A stretch of DNA of 64,000 bases from positions 57,690 to 121,689 of the forward strand of contig CAJXTI010000003.1 in the NCBI GenBank assembly GCA_913061185.1, read 5' to 3'. The notes under the pieces were generated by a model. That model was given only the letters and a program-made list of their open reading frames with translations, ran no database searches and was not told the origin of the DNA. Position numbers and translations under genes: made by a program. Within the stretch, counting starts at the first letter, position 1; each line of letters starts with the position of its first letter. Origin of the DNA: an uncultured Oceanobacter sp. (GTDB lineage: Bacteria; Pseudomonadota; Gammaproteobacteria; Pseudomonadales; Oceanobacteraceae). Positions 1 through 11,495 of the stretch are shown here, piece by piece.

Positions 1-25
1 GATTAGCTCCGTGCCAGCCCCGGAC

Positions 26-1564
26 TTACCAGGTCTGAGAGCTCTTGAAAGATTCAATACACTCTTTCAGACCGGCTGCGATCTCGTCGTTAAAGTCGCC
101 TTTCACGTTGATTTTCGCCATCAGTTCAGCAAATTCGCTGTTGGCAAAGCTCAGCAGGGCAGCTTCGAATGGACGGATTTTCGCCACTTCTACGTCGTTC
201 AGGAAGCCTTCGTTGGCGGCATAAATCACCAGACCCATTTCCGCAGTCGACATCGGTGCGTACTGGCCTTGCTTCATCAGCTCGGTCACTGCGCGGCCAT
301 GTTCCAGCTGCTTGCGGGTCGCTTCATCCAGATCAGAAGCGAACTGGGCAAACGCTGCCAGTTCACGGTACTGAGCCAGCGCCAAACGAATACCACCGCC
401 CAGCTTCTTGATGATTTTGGTCTGTGCTGCACCACCGACACGGGAAACCGAAATACCGGCGTTCATCGCTGGACGTATGCCAGAGTTGAACAGGTTGGTT
501 TCCAGGAAGATCTGACCATCGGTGATCGAGATCACGTTGGTTGGTACAAACGCAGAGACGTCACCGCCCTGGGTTTCAATGATCGGCAGGGCCGTCAGCG
601 AACCGGTCTTGCCTTCAACACCGCTTACGTTTTTGACGTAATCAGGGTTCACCCGACAAGCACGTTCCAGCAAACGGGAGTGCAAATAGAAAACGTCACC
701 AGGGTAAGCTTCACGACCAGGAGGACGCTTCAGCAACAATGAGATCTGACGGTAAGCCCAGGCTTGTTTGGTCAGGTCATCGTATACAATCAGGGCGTCT
801 TCACCGCGATCGAGGAAGTATTCACCCATCGCACAACCGGCGTATGGCGCCAGAAACTGCATCGCTGCAGGATCGGCAGCACCAGCGGCAACAATGATGG
901 TGTGTTCCATGGCGCCGTGCTCTTCCAGTTTACGAACCACGTTCGCAATGGAAGACTGCTTTTGGCCAATCGCCACGTAGACACACTTAATACCGGTGCC
1001 TTTCTGGTTAATGATGGCATCAATCGCCATCGCCGACTTGCCGGTCTGACGGTCACCAATGATCAGCTCACGCTGGCCACGACCGACAGGAACCATGGAG
1101 TCAACCGCCTTGTAACCGGTTGGCAACGGCTGATCTACACCCTGACGAGCAATTACGCCAGGCGCAACGCGTTCAACAGGTGCAGATGTGTTGGTCTCAA
1201 TCGGACCCTTGCCGTCAATCGGGCGACCCAGAGTGTCCACAACACGACCCAGCAGGGCTTCGCCGGTTGGAACTTCCAGGATACGACCGGTACATTTCGC
1301 TTTCTGGCCTTCGGCCAGCGATTTGTATTCGCCCAGAATAACCGCGCCTACAGAGTCGCGTTCCAGGTTCATGGCCAGGCCGTAGACACCGCCGTCAAAT
1401 TCAATCATCTCACCGTACATTACGTCGGCAAGACCATGGATACGAACGATACCGTCGGATACGGATACAACGGTGCCCTCGTTCTGGGCTTGTGAAGTCA
1501 CATCGAGACTTTCGATGCGTTTTTTGATGACTTCACTGATCTCGGATGGATTCAGTTGCTGCAT
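26..1564 (-). CDS. atpA: F1F0 ATP synthase subunit alpha
   Basis: Alpha subunit of the catalytic F1 head, which makes ATP from ADP and phosphate driven by proton flow through F0 at the inner membrane. The 512-residue product has the usual family length. The P-loop GDRQTGKS lies near residues 170-177, and the conserved [11 protein letters not shown] stretch is in the C-terminal half. The start is ATG and the stop is complete at the window edge. It follows atpH by 15 bases in the atpIBEFHA order, and the gamma subunit gene should lie just left of the window. Confidence 0.98.
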   Translation of the reverse strand: MQQLNPSEISEVIKKRIESLDVTSQAQNEGTVVSVSDGIVRIHGLADVMYGEMIEFDGGVYGLAMNLERDSVGAVILGEYKSLAEGQKAKCTGRILEVPTGEALLGRVVDTLGRPIDGKGPIETNTSAPVERVAPGVIARQGVDQPLPTGYKAVDSMVPVGRGQRELIIGDRQTGKSAMAIDAIINQKGTGIKCVYVAIGQKQSSIANVVRKLEEHGAMEHTIIVAAGAADPAAMQFLAPYAGCAMGEYFLDRGEDALIVYDDLTKQAWAYRQISLLLKRPPGREAYPGDVFYLHSRLLERACRVNPDYVKNVSGVEGKTGSLTALPIIETQGGDVSAFVPTNVISITDGQIFLETNLFNSGIRPAMNAGISVSRVGGAAQTKIIKKLGGGIRLALAQYRELAAFAQFASDLDEATRKQLEHGRAVTELMKQGQYAPMSTAEMGLVIYAANEGFLNDVEVAKIRPFEAALLSFANSEFAELMAKINVKGDFNDEIAAGLKECIESFKSSQTW

Positions 1565-1579
1565 GCATCGTCCCTCAAA

Positions 1580-2116
1580 CTAGGATTTCATCGCTTCGGC
1601 CAACTTTGACAGCTTGCCTGTGAGTGAGCCGTCAATAACCAGGTCGCCTGCACGAATAATAGCGCCGCCGATGAGTGACTCATCGACTTCGCTGGTCATT
1701 CGGACATCGCGTTGCAGTTTGGCTTTAAGTGCCTGAGCGAGCTTGTTTGACTGGGTTTCGGTCAGTGCGTACGCAGAGGTCACTACGACATCTACTGCGT
1801 TTTGCAGCTGGGCCTTCAACTCTTCATAAAGAGCTGTAATTTCAGTCAACAGCGTCAGACGCTTGTTTTCTGCCAGAACGTGTACCAGGTTTTTGGCTGC
1901 GTCATTAAGCTTTTCGCCACATACGTCAATCAAGGCTTGTGCCTGCTGTGCCGCAGTCAGAGAAGGATGTACCAGCACCTTCGCCATCGCAGCGTCGGAT
2001 GCATAAGCGGACAGCAGGGCCAGATCGTCTGACCATGCATCCAGGGACTTCTTCTCTTCTGCTTCAGCAAACACGGCCTTGGCGTATGGCCGAGCGAGAG
2101 TGGTTAATTCAGCCAT
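1580..2116 (-). CDS. atpH: F1F0 ATP synthase subunit delta
   Basis: Delta subunit (OSCP-like), a 178-residue soluble protein that links the F1 head to the peripheral stalk. It begins with MAELTTLARPYAKAVF, the typical start of the family (TxARPYAxAxF), and ends with the conserved GGxxIRxGDxVIDGSLxGKL pattern. It sits between atpF and atpA with short spacers, consistent with co-transcription in the atp operon. Confidence 0.97.
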   Translation of the reverse strand: MAELTTLARPYAKAVFAEAEEKKSLDAWSDDLALLSAYASDAAMAKVLVHPSLTAAQQAQALIDVCGEKLNDAAKNLVHVLAENKRLTLLTEITALYEELKAQLQNAVDVVVTSAYALTETQSNKLAQALKAKLQRDVRMTSEVDESLIGGAIIRAGDLVIDGSLTGKLSKLAEAMKS

Positions 2117-2127
2117 GGCAACCTCGC

Positions 2128-2598
2128 TTAGAGTTCTTCAGTCAGTTGATTAAGCAGATCAGCGTGAGCTGATGCATCGACTGACTTGCCCAGGATCTTG
2201 GTAGCGCCGGCAACCGCCAGCTCAGATACCTGTTTGCGCAGAACTTCTTTCGCGCGGTTAACCTCTTGCTCAACTTCTGCTTGAGCAGCGGCTACCAGGC
2301 GGTCACCTTCAGCGCGAGCGGTTTCTTTCGCTTCGTCGATGATTTGGTTGGCACGCTTGTTAGCCTGTTCGATGATTTCGGCAGCTTTTTCTTTGCTTTC
2401 ACGCAGCTGGGAAACGGCTTTTTCCTGAGCCAGTTCCAAGTCGCGCTCGGCACGGTTTGCTGCGTCCAGACCATCGGCAATTTTCTTTTCACGCTCTTGC
2501 ATGGCACCCAGCAGGTGGGGCCATACGAATTTCATGCAAAACCACACGAAAATCGCGAATGTGATGATCTGGCCGATAAGTGTCGCGTTAATGTTCAC
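2128..2598 (-). CDS. atpF: F1F0 ATP synthase subunit b
   Basis: Subunit b of the F0 peripheral stalk, 156 residues as in most gammaproteobacteria. One membrane segment lies near residues 5-25 ([20 protein letters not shown]). A long charged, Ala/Glu/Lys-rich coiled-coil region follows, which dimerises and reaches up to delta. Its position between atpE and atpH fits the canonical operon. Confidence 0.97.
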   Translation of the reverse strand: MNINATLIGQIITFAIFVWFCMKFVWPHLLGAMQEREKKIADGLDAANRAERDLELAQEKAVSQLRESKEKAAEIIEQANKRANQIIDEAKETARAEGDRLVAAAQAEVEQEVNRAKEVLRKQVSELAVAGATKILGKSVDASAHADLLNQLTEEL

Positions 2599-2652
2599 GC
2601 CAGACTCCTCATGTTCGTTGGTTAAGGAAGTTCGTTAAAAAAGGAACGACCC

Positions 2653-2904
<252 letters not shown>

Positions 2905-2930
2905 TTAGTTAGTAAGTTAATGGTTAAAAA

Positions 2931-3845
<915 letters not shown>

Positions 3846-3863
3846 TCACTCTCAGTCCATAGT

Positions 3864-4232
3864 TTATAAATTGGCGACTTTTGCCGAGGCCAGATGCCCC
3901 AGCTGCACTGTTATAAATCCTGCAAACAGTGCCAGTACATTCAGATGCTCAACCCGCTGGAAGATGACCATAAAACACAGCGCAGTCAGCAAAAATTTCC
4001 AGGATTCTCCCTGGTAAAACGATTGCACGATCCTGGTAGCAGATCGGGCCCCGGTATAGCGGAACGCGCGCCAGACAAAGTAAGCGTTGGGCAGGGCGCA
4101 AGTTAACCCTCCCAACAACGCCGACATGGCGGCTACATCACTGTGTAACCAGGCAAGCAGAGCAGAAATCAGCGCCAGGATCAGTTGCAAGATGACGATC
4201 CGGTACGCAGGCGGACGCGGTACAGTAGACAA
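3864..4232 (-). CDS. atpI: ATP synthase assembly protein I
   Basis: AtpI is a small membrane protein that assists assembly of the c-ring or ATP synthase and is usually the first gene of the atp operon. The 122-residue product has about four hydrophobic segments (for example IVILQLILALISALLAWL near residues 12-29). Its sequence is poorly conserved, so the call rests on length, topology and position 21 bases upstream of atpB. Confidence 0.88.
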   Translation of the reverse strand: MSTVPRPPAYRIVILQLILALISALLAWLHSDVAAMSALLGGLTCALPNAYFVWRAFRYTGARSATRIVQSFYQGESWKFLLTALCFMVIFQRVEHLNVLALFAGFITVQLGHLASAKVANL

Positions 4233-4367
4233 CCTGACCTCATTACTTATTGGATTTCTGCTTTGGCCAGTGCAAAAGCGCGGTGATTATATGGGCAAGG
4301 TATCCGGCCTTCAACCAGTTACCGGATCTATCTGTAATAAATTGGTCGTAGTGCTTTAGGTGCCCTT

Positions 4368-4395
4368 CGCACCCTTGACCCGGGTCAATGTGCGC
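4368..4395. promoter_or_regulatory. Palindrome between atpI and parB, possible operator
   Basis: A perfect 14-bp palindrome TTGACCCGGGTCAA occupies 4375-4388. It extends outward on both sides with CGCAC/GTGCG arms, interrupted by a bulge of a base or two. It lies in the 277-bp gap between parB and atpI, upstream of atpI. The symmetry suggests a protein-binding site, but it lacks a U-tract and I do not recognise a regulator for it. Confidence 0.35.
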
Positions 4396-4509
4396 GATTT
4401 TTGCCAATAATAAGGCTGACACCCCCTTGCCTTCTCGCTCAGCACCCGTTGGCCACCCTCAGCCCGGTGTGCTCCGGTGACAGAAGACACAGCGGAATCG
4501 TCAGGCAGA

Positions 4510-5412
4510 TTACTGAAGGTGGCTCAATATGCCGTCGAGTTCATCCAGGCTGGTGTAGTTGATCACCAGTTTTCCCTTGCCTCTGGCATTATGACGGATC
4601 GAGACACTGGCACCGAGGCGCTCACCCAGCATGCGTTCCAGTCGCTCGACGTCCGGATCGGGCACGGCTGCTGGCGCTACGGCTTCAGGTTGTTTTTGTT
4701 CATGGCTACGCACCAGCGCTTCGGTTTGCCGTACAGTCAGGCCCTTGGCCACTACCTGATCGGCCGCCAGACTTTGTGCCTGACCATTCAACCCCAATAA
4801 CGCTCTGGCATGTCCCATTTCCAGGTCGCCATTCTCCAACAGGGTTTTGACGTCTGTATTAAGGTTCATCAACCGCAACAGGTTGGCCACCGTGGTGCGG
4901 TTTTTGCCAACCGCCTGCGCCACTTCCTGCTGGGTGAGTTCAAACTCTTGCTGCAGCCGGTGTAACGCAATCGCCTCTTCCATCGGGTTGAGGTTTTCAC
5001 GCTGGATATTCTCGATCAGAGCCATGGCGATGGCCGCATCATCAGGCACATTGCGAATCAGCGCCGGGATCTGCTCCAGCCCTGCCATACGGCTTGCTCG
5101 CCAGCGACGCTCACCGGCAATGATTTCGTAGCGATCCTCCGAACCGGCCAGCAAACGCACCATAATCGGCTGCATCAAGCCCTGGGCACGGATCGAATCC
5201 GCCAGTTCTTCCAGCGCTTCCGGCTGAATATCACGCCGGGGCTGATACTGGCCCGGCTGGATCACATCCAGCGGCAGATGGATCAGGTCACCATCTGCCC
5301 GCTCCGATGGGAGATCGGCGGTGGTTGGGGCCGAGTCGTCGTCCTGGCCAGCGTGTGACGCTGCCAATAGCGCATCGAGGCCGCGCCCCAGGCCACGTTT
5401 ACGTTTTGTCAT
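4510..5412 (-). CDS. parB: Chromosome partitioning protein ParB
   Basis: ParB binds parS sites near the origin, spreads as a CTP-dependent clamp and drives origin segregation with ParA. The 300-residue product starts MTKRKRGLGRGLDALL, the typical N-terminus. Around residues 95-120 it carries the ParB/Srx motif with GERRWRASRMAGL and then ENIQRENLNPMEEA. A helix-turn-helix follows (TQQEVAQAVGKNRTTVANLL). It lies 38 bases downstream of parA. Its likely targets, parS-type sequences, occur at 19.9-24.9 kb of this window. Confidence 0.98.
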   Translation of the reverse strand: MTKRKRGLGRGLDALLAASHAGQDDDSAPTTADLPSERADGDLIHLPLDVIQPGQYQPRRDIQPEALEELADSIRAQGLMQPIMVRLLAGSEDRYEIIAGERRWRASRMAGLEQIPALIRNVPDDAAIAMALIENIQRENLNPMEEAIALHRLQQEFELTQQEVAQAVGKNRTTVANLLRLMNLNTDVKTLLENGDLEMGHARALLGLNGQAQSLAADQVVAKGLTVRQTEALVRSHEQKQPEAVAPAAVPDPDVERLERMLGERLGASVSIRHNARGKGKLVINYTSLDELDGILSHLQ

Positions 5413-5450
5413 ACCTTGATTCCGATCATGTCCGTTTCGAACATCTCTAT

Positions 5451-6221
5451 TCAGGCCGTTACCACCCGGTGACGGCGATTCATTTCTCCGGCCAGCGCCA
5501 GATAAGCCATGGCACCACGCGAATTCCGGTCATACAGCAATGCCGGTATGCCGTAGCTTGGTGCCTCGGCCAGACGCACATTGCGGGGAATGACAGTATC
5601 GTAAACCCGCTTGCCAAAGTGACTCACCAGCTGCGCTGATACCTCTTCTGTCAGGCTATTGCGCGGGTCGTACATGGTGCGCAACAGGCCTTCAATGTGG
5701 AGCTGTGGATTGTAGGCATCCTTGATCGAGTCGACGGTTTCCATCAAGGCACTGAGGCCTTCAAGAGCATAGTATTCGCACTGCATCGGAATCAGCACCG
5801 CATCGGCAGCCACCATCGCATTCACCGTCAACATGCTGAGCGATGGCGGACAATCGATCAGTATATAGTCGTAACGCCCTTGTACACTCGCCAGCGCCTT
5901 GCGTAACCGCTGCTCGCGTCCGATCACATTGATCAGCTCCACTTCTGCAGCCGTCAGGTCACCATTGGAAGGAATCAGGTCATAACCCGCCTCGCCAGCT
6001 GGCACAATGGCTTCTTCTACAGCGCAACGCTGCACCAATACCTCGTAGAGGGAGTTTTCCAGTGCATATTTGTCGACACCACTGCCCATGGTGGCATTAC
6101 CCTGGGGGTCAAGATCGATCAGCATCACGCGGCGCTTGGTCGCCGCCAGTGAGGCAGCCAGATTCACTGCCGTCGTCGTCTTGCCTACACCGCCTTTCTG
6201 ATTGGTAATCGCCAGAATCAT
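5451..6221 (-). CDS. parA: Chromosome partitioning ATPase ParA
   Basis: ParA (Soj family) is the DNA-binding ATPase whose gradient moves ParB-parS complexes. The 256-residue protein has the deviant Walker A KGGVGKTTTAVN at residues 9-20, a DLDPQGNATMG motif and a DCPPSL Walker B-like motif. It is a small, chromosome-type ParA with no N-terminal DNA-binding domain. It sits between rsmG and parB, the conserved gammaproteobacterial order. Confidence 0.98.
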   Translation of the reverse strand: MILAITNQKGGVGKTTTAVNLAASLAATKRRVMLIDLDPQGNATMGSGVDKYALENSLYEVLVQRCAVEEAIVPAGEAGYDLIPSNGDLTAAEVELINVIGREQRLRKALASVQGRYDYILIDCPPSLSMLTVNAMVAADAVLIPMQCEYYALEGLSALMETVDSIKDAYNPQLHIEGLLRTMYDPRNSLTEEVSAQLVSHFGKRVYDTVIPRNVRLAEAPSYGIPALLYDRNSRGAMAYLALAGEMNRRHRVVTA

Positions 6222-6242
6222 CGTCTTCGCTCTACAGGGATA

Positions 6243-6923
6243 TTATTGATCAGTCGGTGTACGGTCTGCGCCCGGAACAGCGACCAGCCGCAGCAGATGG
6301 CGCTGGCCTTCGACGCCCGGAACCTCGACGATGGCGGCCGATGCCAACGCCACATCAGCGGGTAATGCCTCAAGTTCTTGCTGGGGGTACTGTCCTTTCA
6401 TCGCCAGGTAGCAACCGCCGGGAGCCAGCAAATGACGGCACCAGGTCACCATATCGGACAGCGAGGCAAATGCGCGGCTGGCAATCATATCGAATGGGAC
6501 GTCGGGATGATATGCCTCAACCCGGTCGTTCACGATGGTGACATTCTCCAGCCCCAGACTGGTACGGGCCTGAAACATAAAGCGCGTCTTTTTACCGTTA
6601 CTGTCGAGCAGGGTAAAATGGCACTGCGGATTCAGCGCCGCCAGTACCATACCAGGCAGCCCTGGACCGGTGCCAACATCCAGTATCTGGGTAGCAGAAC
6701 CAAGGTGTGGCTGCACGGCGAGACTGTCCAGCAGGTGTAAATCCACCATCGCGGATGGATCACGGATGGCGGTGAGGTTATACGCCTTGTTCCATTTGTG
6801 CAGCAGCTCCAGATAGCCCATCAGCAGATCGGCTTGCTGATCGCTCAATGTGATGTCCAGCTGAGCCGCACCACGCATCAAGCGATTACGCAATCCGGCG
6901 GGAAGAGAAGTTGCCATGCTCAT
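6243..6923 (-). CDS. rsmG: 16S rRNA (guanine527-N7)-methyltransferase
   Basis: RsmG (GidB) methylates G527 of 16S rRNA using S-adenosylmethionine. The SAM-binding motif DVGTGPGLPGMVLA and LLHKWNKAYNLTAIRDP are characteristic. The open frame extends 27 codons further upstream, but I place the start at the ATG at 6923 (MSMATSLPAGLRNRL). That gives about 226 residues, close to the usual 207-215. It is followed by parA. Confidence 0.95.
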   Translation of the reverse strand: MSMATSLPAGLRNRLMRGAAQLDITLSDQQADLLMGYLELLHKWNKAYNLTAIRDPSAMVDLHLLDSLAVQPHLGSATQILDVGTGPGLPGMVLAALNPQCHFTLLDSNGKKTRFMFQARTSLGLENVTIVNDRVEAYHPDVPFDMIASRAFASLSDMVTWCRHLLAPGGCYLAMKGQYPQQELEALPADVALASAAIVEVPGVEGQRHLLRLVAVPGADRTPTDQ

Positions 6924-7132
6924 ATATTCCGTGCCTTGAGTCCTGCCAAACAAAGATGATTCCCGCGCCAAACAACCCATATCGGAACTCTCTGGCGCAC
7001 GCAATCCTCATACTCACCGGCAACATAACCACATACCAGCCAGCGGGCGGCGGATACTAGCACAAAGTCAGCAGTGAGTTTGAACCTCTTCAGCAACAAC
7101 CGGCATAAGACCGCAGCGCGGGTACGACTGAC

Positions 7133-9034
7133 TCAGGCTTCCATCCGATGGGCCATATTACGTTTTTTCAAATGAATCATAATCTGACTGATCGCTGCCG
7201 GCGTAACACCAGCAAGCCGTGACGCCGCCCCCAGAGTTTCCGGTTTGAGCGAATAAAGCTTCTGCTTCACTTCATTGGACAAGCCACCAATGGCGTCATA
7301 GTCGAGGTCATCCGGCAGCAGCGTATGTTCATAGCGACGTAATTGCTCGATATCCTCCAGCTGACGGGCGATATAGCCATCGTATTTGGCCTGGATCTCG
7401 ACCTGTTCTGCCACGCGCGGGTCATCACTCAGTGGCTCGCCCTTGAGTCTGGCCACCAGCGGATAGGTCAGGGCAGGGCGTTTGAGTAGGTCATGGAGGT
7501 TATATTCATGGCTGATGGCCGTTTCACCCAGCTCTGCCAGTGCCTCGGCTGCTGTCGAGCCCGGCTGAATCCAGGTGGTTTTCAAGCGTTGGGTTTCTTG
7601 CTCGATCTGCTCCCGTTTTTCACAAAATGCCGCCCAACGCTGATCACCCACAATGCCAAGGTCGCGGCCAATCTCAGTCAACCGCAGGTCAGCGTTATCT
7701 TCCCGCAGCACCAGCCGATATTCCGCCCGGCTGGTAAACATCCGATACGGTTCCTTGGTGCCCATGGTGATCAGGTCGTCAACCAGCACACCGATATAGC
7801 ACTGGTCACGGCGCGGCACCCAGACGTCTTTTTCCAACGCCCGCAAGGCCGCATTCAGACCGGCCAGCAAGCCCTGGGCTCCGGCCTCTTCATAACCTGT
7901 CGTGCCATTGATCTGGCCAGCAAAAAACAGATTATTGATACAGCGGGTTTCAAGGCTGTGCTTGAGCTGCTGGGGATCAAAATAGTCATACTCGATGGCG
8001 TAGCCCGGACGGGTAATGTGCGCCTTCTCAAAACCGGGGATCGAGTGAATCAGATCCAGCTGCACATCAAACGGCAAACTGGTGGAAATACCGTTTGGAT
8101 ACAGCTCATTGCTGTTTAATCCTTCCGGCTCAACAAACACCTGATGACTGGTCTTGTCGGCGAAACGGGTGATTTTGTCTTCGATCGATGGACAATAGCG
8201 CGGACCAATCCCTTCAATCACACCGGCATACATCGGCGAACGATCAAGATTGGCGCGAATAATATCGTGGGTCCGCTCGTTGGTGTGGGTGATGTAACAG
8301 CTGACCTGCTGTGGATGCTCGGCCAGCGATCCCATAAATGACATCACCGGCAGCGGCGTATCACCCGGCTGCTCCTGCATCACCGAGAAATCGACACTGC
8401 GACGGTCAATGCGTGCCGGCGTGCCTGTCTTCAGTCGGCCAACGGTAAAAGGCATTTCCCGCAAACGCTGGGAAAGCGCTGTCGATGGCGGATCTCCGGC
8501 ACGACCGCCACTGTGATTTTCCATGCCAATATGAATCAGGCCACCGAGGAACGTCCCCGCCGTCAACACCACCGAGGTGGCATAAATTTTCATATTGGTG
8601 TTGGTGACCACGCCACACACAGTACTGCCAACACCATCACCATCGAGAATCAGGTCATCACAGGCTGCCTGAAAAATATCCAGGTTGGGCTGATTTTCCA
8701 CGATGTTACGAATTGCAGAACGATACAGCGCACGGTCGGCTTGGGCCCGTGTCGCCCGCACCGCCGGGCCTTTACGGCTATTGAGGGTACGAAACTGGAT
8801 CCCCCCCCGATCAGTTGCCCGCGCCATCGCGCCATCCAGCGCATCAATTTCTTTCACCAGATGGCTTTTGCCAATACCACCAATGGCCGGGTTACAGGAC
8901 ATCACGCCGACCGTGTCCGTGTTATGGGTCAGCAACAGCGTCTTGCTACCGGTGCGAGCCGCTGCCAGTGCGGCCTCCGTACCAGCGTGACCACCACCGA
9001 CCACAATCACGTCATATCGAACGGGATACTCCAC
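7133..9034 (-). CDS. mnmG: tRNA uridine 5-carboxymethylaminomethyl modification enzyme MnmG
   Basis: MnmG (GidA) is the FAD-binding partner of MnmE. Together they install carboxymethylaminomethyl on U34 of tRNAs. The FAD motif [17 protein letters not shown] is near the N-terminus, followed by [24 protein letters not shown] at 9034, preceded by GGTGAGG at five bases, gives [15 protein letters not shown] and 633 residues, matching the family. The frame stays open for 41 further codons upstream, but those run into the DnaA-box region and do not look coding. Confidence 0.97.
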   Translation of the reverse strand: MEYPVRYDVIVVGGGHAGTEAALAAARTGSKTLLLTHNTDTVGVMSCNPAIGGIGKSHLVKEIDALDGAMARATDRGGIQFRTLNSRKGPAVRATRAQADRALYRSAIRNIVENQPNLDIFQAACDDLILDGDGVGSTVCGVVTNTNMKIYATSVVLTAGTFLGGLIHIGMENHSGGRAGDPPSTALSQRLREMPFTVGRLKTGTPARIDRRSVDFSVMQEQPGDTPLPVMSFMGSLAEHPQQVSCYITHTNERTHDIIRANLDRSPMYAGVIEGIGPRYCPSIEDKITRFADKTSHQVFVEPEGLNSNELYPNGISTSLPFDVQLDLIHSIPGFEKAHITRPGYAIEYDYFDPQQLKHSLETRCINNLFFAGQINGTTGYEEAGAQGLLAGLNAALRALEKDVWVPRRDQCYIGVLVDDLITMGTKEPYRMFTSRAEYRLVLREDNADLRLTEIGRDLGIVGDQRWAAFCEKREQIEQETQRLKTTWIQPGSTAAEALAELGETAISHEYNLHDLLKRPALTYPLVARLKGEPLSDDPRVAEQVEIQAKYDGYIARQLEDIEQLRRYEHTLLPDDLDYDAIGGLSNEVKQKLYSLKPETLGAASRLAGVTPAAISQIMIHLKKRNMAHRMEA

Positions 9035-9119
9035 AGACACCTCACCAAATAACAGGAATTTCAAAAACGGGCGCGGATTATAGCAATTACCCCAGTAAGC
9101 AGATAGGGCTTTGTACAAA

Positions 9120-9360
9120 ATATGAGCAATACCACTATCCACAGGCATATAAGGCAATCAAACCATTGTGTACAGTGTTATCCACAGCCCCTGGAAAATC
9201 ATTTTTTATCCTTTTTAATCAAAGAGTTATATTGTTAATAAATAGCTGATAAGTGATTTTTTAGCGGTATAAAAAAATTACCGGGTAAAGGTTACTGAAG
9301 GATAGCAACCCGTTACAACAAGGGTTTACCACATTTCCTAACAGGGTTATCCACAGAAAA
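9120..9360. other. DnaA-box region upstream of mnmG
   Basis: The 479-bp gap between mnmG and the next gene carries two perfect DnaA boxes TTATCCACA at 9178-9186 and 9347-9355. One-mismatch copies lie at 9134-9142 (CTATCCACA) and 9325-9333 (TTTACCACA). Between them is an AT-rich tract of about 95 bp (roughly 9196-9290). In enterobacteria oriC lies next to mnmG, so this may be a second or ancestral origin element. It could also be a DnaA-regulated promoter region for mnmG. Confidence 0.6.
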
Positions 9361-9477
9361 ACCAGCCATTAGATGATGACCAAGGAAGAACATCCAGCCG
9401 GATGCCTGCACCATTACTGATCGCTTCAGGCGCTTGCAGGGTGGTCAGAACGAAACAGTGAGGGAAAAGCAGGGGAG

Positions 9478-9493
9478 GCGGCCGGAAGGCCGC
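9478..9493 (-). terminator. Weak hairpin downstream of lipoprotein gene
   Basis: A 6-bp GCGGCC/GGCCGC stem with a four-base loop lies about 20 bases past the stop of the lipoprotein gene. Read on the minus strand it is followed by a pyrimidine-rich tract (CTCCCCTGCTTTTCC) but no clean U-run. It is a plausible but weak terminator. Confidence 0.35.
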
Positions 9494-9513
9494 TGCACGA
9501 TAGGGAACATCTA

Positions 9514-10266
9514 TTAACGACTGTATTCGAGGCGTAATAATTCGCTGTCATCAGCAAAGTAGAATTCAAGCGTACCCGCTGCCGTAATGGCGGCGTAACC
9601 ATTCACTGTTGCGGTTTTATTAAAAAAATCGCAGCCGGAGCGGTTGTACAGATGCGCTTTCATCAAGGGGTAGATGTTATTCAGCAAAAAGAGCTCACCG
9701 TCAAAACTGCAGCTGCCAGCCCCCTGGCCGACAAACTTGGCCTTGCTGCCAAGCTCGGTAATAAACACGCTGGTTGTGCCGGCTTTCCAGGTACCTACGG
9801 GCTTCCACAGCGCTGAGCTCTCTTCCCAGCTGCCATCGGCTTCCAGCGTCAGTCCACCAGCCAACTGACTGGTCTCGAACGTACCCACTATTGTGCCATC
9901 ACTATCACTCTGCTCAACCAATAGGGCATCAACGGCCATACTGGTTGCTGCACCACTGGCTGCCATCTCACCCTGCGCTTCATTACTGCCGCTGATCGGC
10001 CAGGCATCAAGATCCATCGAGATACTGCGCTCGTAACTGATGTACTCAACAGTACCGGTAAAGCCACGAGTGCCATCAAAACCATAGACATTACCTTCGT
10101 ACATCAACAACCGCACAGCACCCGCCTGGTCAAACTGACCATCCCAGAAACCGTTCAGTGCAATCGCACGATTGTAAGAAGATTCGTAAGGTTGATTACT
10201 GCCCTCGGAAACACACCCCGAACAGCCCAGCATTGTAATTATTGTTGTTATCGCGAAAACGCGCAT
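9514..10266 (-). CDS. Putative lipoprotein, paralog of the neighbouring gene
   Basis: No function recognised. The 250-residue product begins with a short hydrophobic signal segment ending at MLGC/SGC (residues 12-18), consistent with a lipoprotein, although the lipobox is not canonical. Mature-domain motifs such as LNGFWDGQFDQAG and LLMYEGNVYGFD recur in the adjacent gene (LNGFWDGQLDQAG, ILMYQGIIFGLD), so the two are tandem paralogs. C-terminal repeats resemble each other too (CSFDGELFLLNN versus CTFDGFIEPVNQ; GYAAITAAGTLEFYF versus GYATITAAGALEFFL). It is probably exported and membrane-anchored. Confidence 0.75.
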   Translation of the reverse strand: MRVFAITTIITMLGCSGCVSEGSNQPYESSYNRAIALNGFWDGQFDQAGAVRLLMYEGNVYGFDGTRGFTGTVEYISYERSISMDLDAWPISGSNEAQGEMAASGAATSMAVDALLVEQSDSDGTIVGTFETSQLAGGLTLEADGSWEESSALWKPVGTWKAGTTSVFITELGSKAKFVGQGAGSCSFDGELFLLNNIYPLMKAHLYNRSGCDFFNKTATVNGYAAITAAGTLEFYFADDSELLRLEYSR

Positions 10267-10457
10267 GGCGATGCTCTGTCAATAAAAGAATGAATCATCA
10301 CAAGGTAGTGGCTTGCCCGATCAGGAAAATTCTCCTGCAGCCAGTCTTTTCATCAAAAAAACACAAAAAAGTCAACAAAGATAGCGATTCGTCCGACTGT
10401 TTATGTACAAAACGTGAACTTATACAGGGAATTGGGGTGATTGAACGGCTCGACGGT

Positions 10458-11297
10458 TTATTCAACCGCCGTGGTCGCCGTGTCTTCTGTTGTTGTGGTT
10501 GTTGCAGCCGTACTCTCGGCTTCCGTTACTGCTGCCGTATAAATCATGTAGTACAGCGAACCCGTATCAAACAGGAAAAACTCCAGCGCCCCGGCTGCCG
10601 TAATCGTGGCATAACCCGGCACATTGGTGGCGTTATAATCGCTGCAGTTTTTACGTTCGGTCAGGGTCACGTTATAAAGGTTATATTGCTGGTTGACCGG
10701 CTCAATAAAGCCATCAAAGGTGCAGCCACCACTGGCCGCAGAAATGGCTTTCAAACTGGCCCGACTGCCCAACGAAGTGATGTACAGACTGTAGTCGCCC
10801 GCCTGCCATTGCCCAGTTACCAGCGCGACACCAGCGTTATTGTTCCAGGTAGCATCGTCCATCAATAGAAAACTGCCGGCACCACGATCACTGTCATAAT
10901 CTCCTACCAGGGTGTCGCTGGTGCTGGCCGTAGTGTAAACCAGTCCCTCCATCAAATAGTCCACACTACTGCCATCGGCCAGATAGTGGCCTGCCGTGGC
11001 ATCGGAAGCGGTAATGGCATAAGCGGTCAGATCAAGGTTGGCGATCTGGGTCGAACTGTCGAGGTTGATCGAGCCATAATAGCCCCGGCTTTCATCCAGC
11101 CCGAAAATTATTCCCTGATACATCAGTATTCTTAAGCTGCCCGCCTGATCCAACTGACCATCCCAGAAGCCATTCAACGTCAGGGTCTCGGCATTCACCG
11201 TCTGCCCCTCCGCATTGGTGACACCATCATCATCGCTGGAAATGGAAATACAGGCCGTCATCAAGGTTGAAAAAACAACTAACAAGAACAAGCGCAT
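10458..11297 (-). CDS. Putative lipoprotein, paralog of the neighbouring gene
   Basis: A 279-residue protein with signal segment MRLFLLVVFSTLMTAC and a plausible lipobox Cys at residue 16. The mature part shares many motifs with the 250-residue product downstream (GFWDGQxDQAG near residue 43, then GQWQAGDYSLYITSLGS and the TITAAGALEFF segment). It ends in a Thr/Ala/Glu-rich tail (TAATTTTTEDTATTAVE). Function unknown. The 190-bp spacer between the paralogs suggests separate or weakly coupled transcription. Confidence 0.75.
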   Translation of the reverse strand: MRLFLLVVFSTLMTACISISSDDDGVTNAEGQTVNAETLTLNGFWDGQLDQAGSLRILMYQGIIFGLDESRGYYGSINLDSSTQIANLDLTAYAITASDATAGHYLADGSSVDYLMEGLVYTTASTSDTLVGDYDSDRGAGSFLLMDDATWNNNAGVALVTGQWQAGDYSLYITSLGSRASLKAISAASGGCTFDGFIEPVNQQYNLYNVTLTERKNCSDYNATNVPGYATITAAGALEFFLFDTGSLYYMIYTAAVTEAESTAATTTTTEDTATTAVE

Positions 11298-11495
11298 GGG
11301 AATTGGCTCCGGTGATCTTCTCCAATAACCATAGCAACTCCTGATTTATTCGCCCGGCAGAGTACAAAAGAGGCCATCAAGGCCATGTTTTCGTCATATT
11401 TGCTCAAAAAAACGGCATATTTCTGATCCAGGCCATTCTATTGACTCCTAACACCCGATAGAATTTGCACAAGATATATACAGGGAGAACTTGCT

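Noticed and set aside
11..1495. Long plus-strand frames opposite atpA (243 codons each)
   Set aside because: They are antisense shadows of atpA with no family resemblance.
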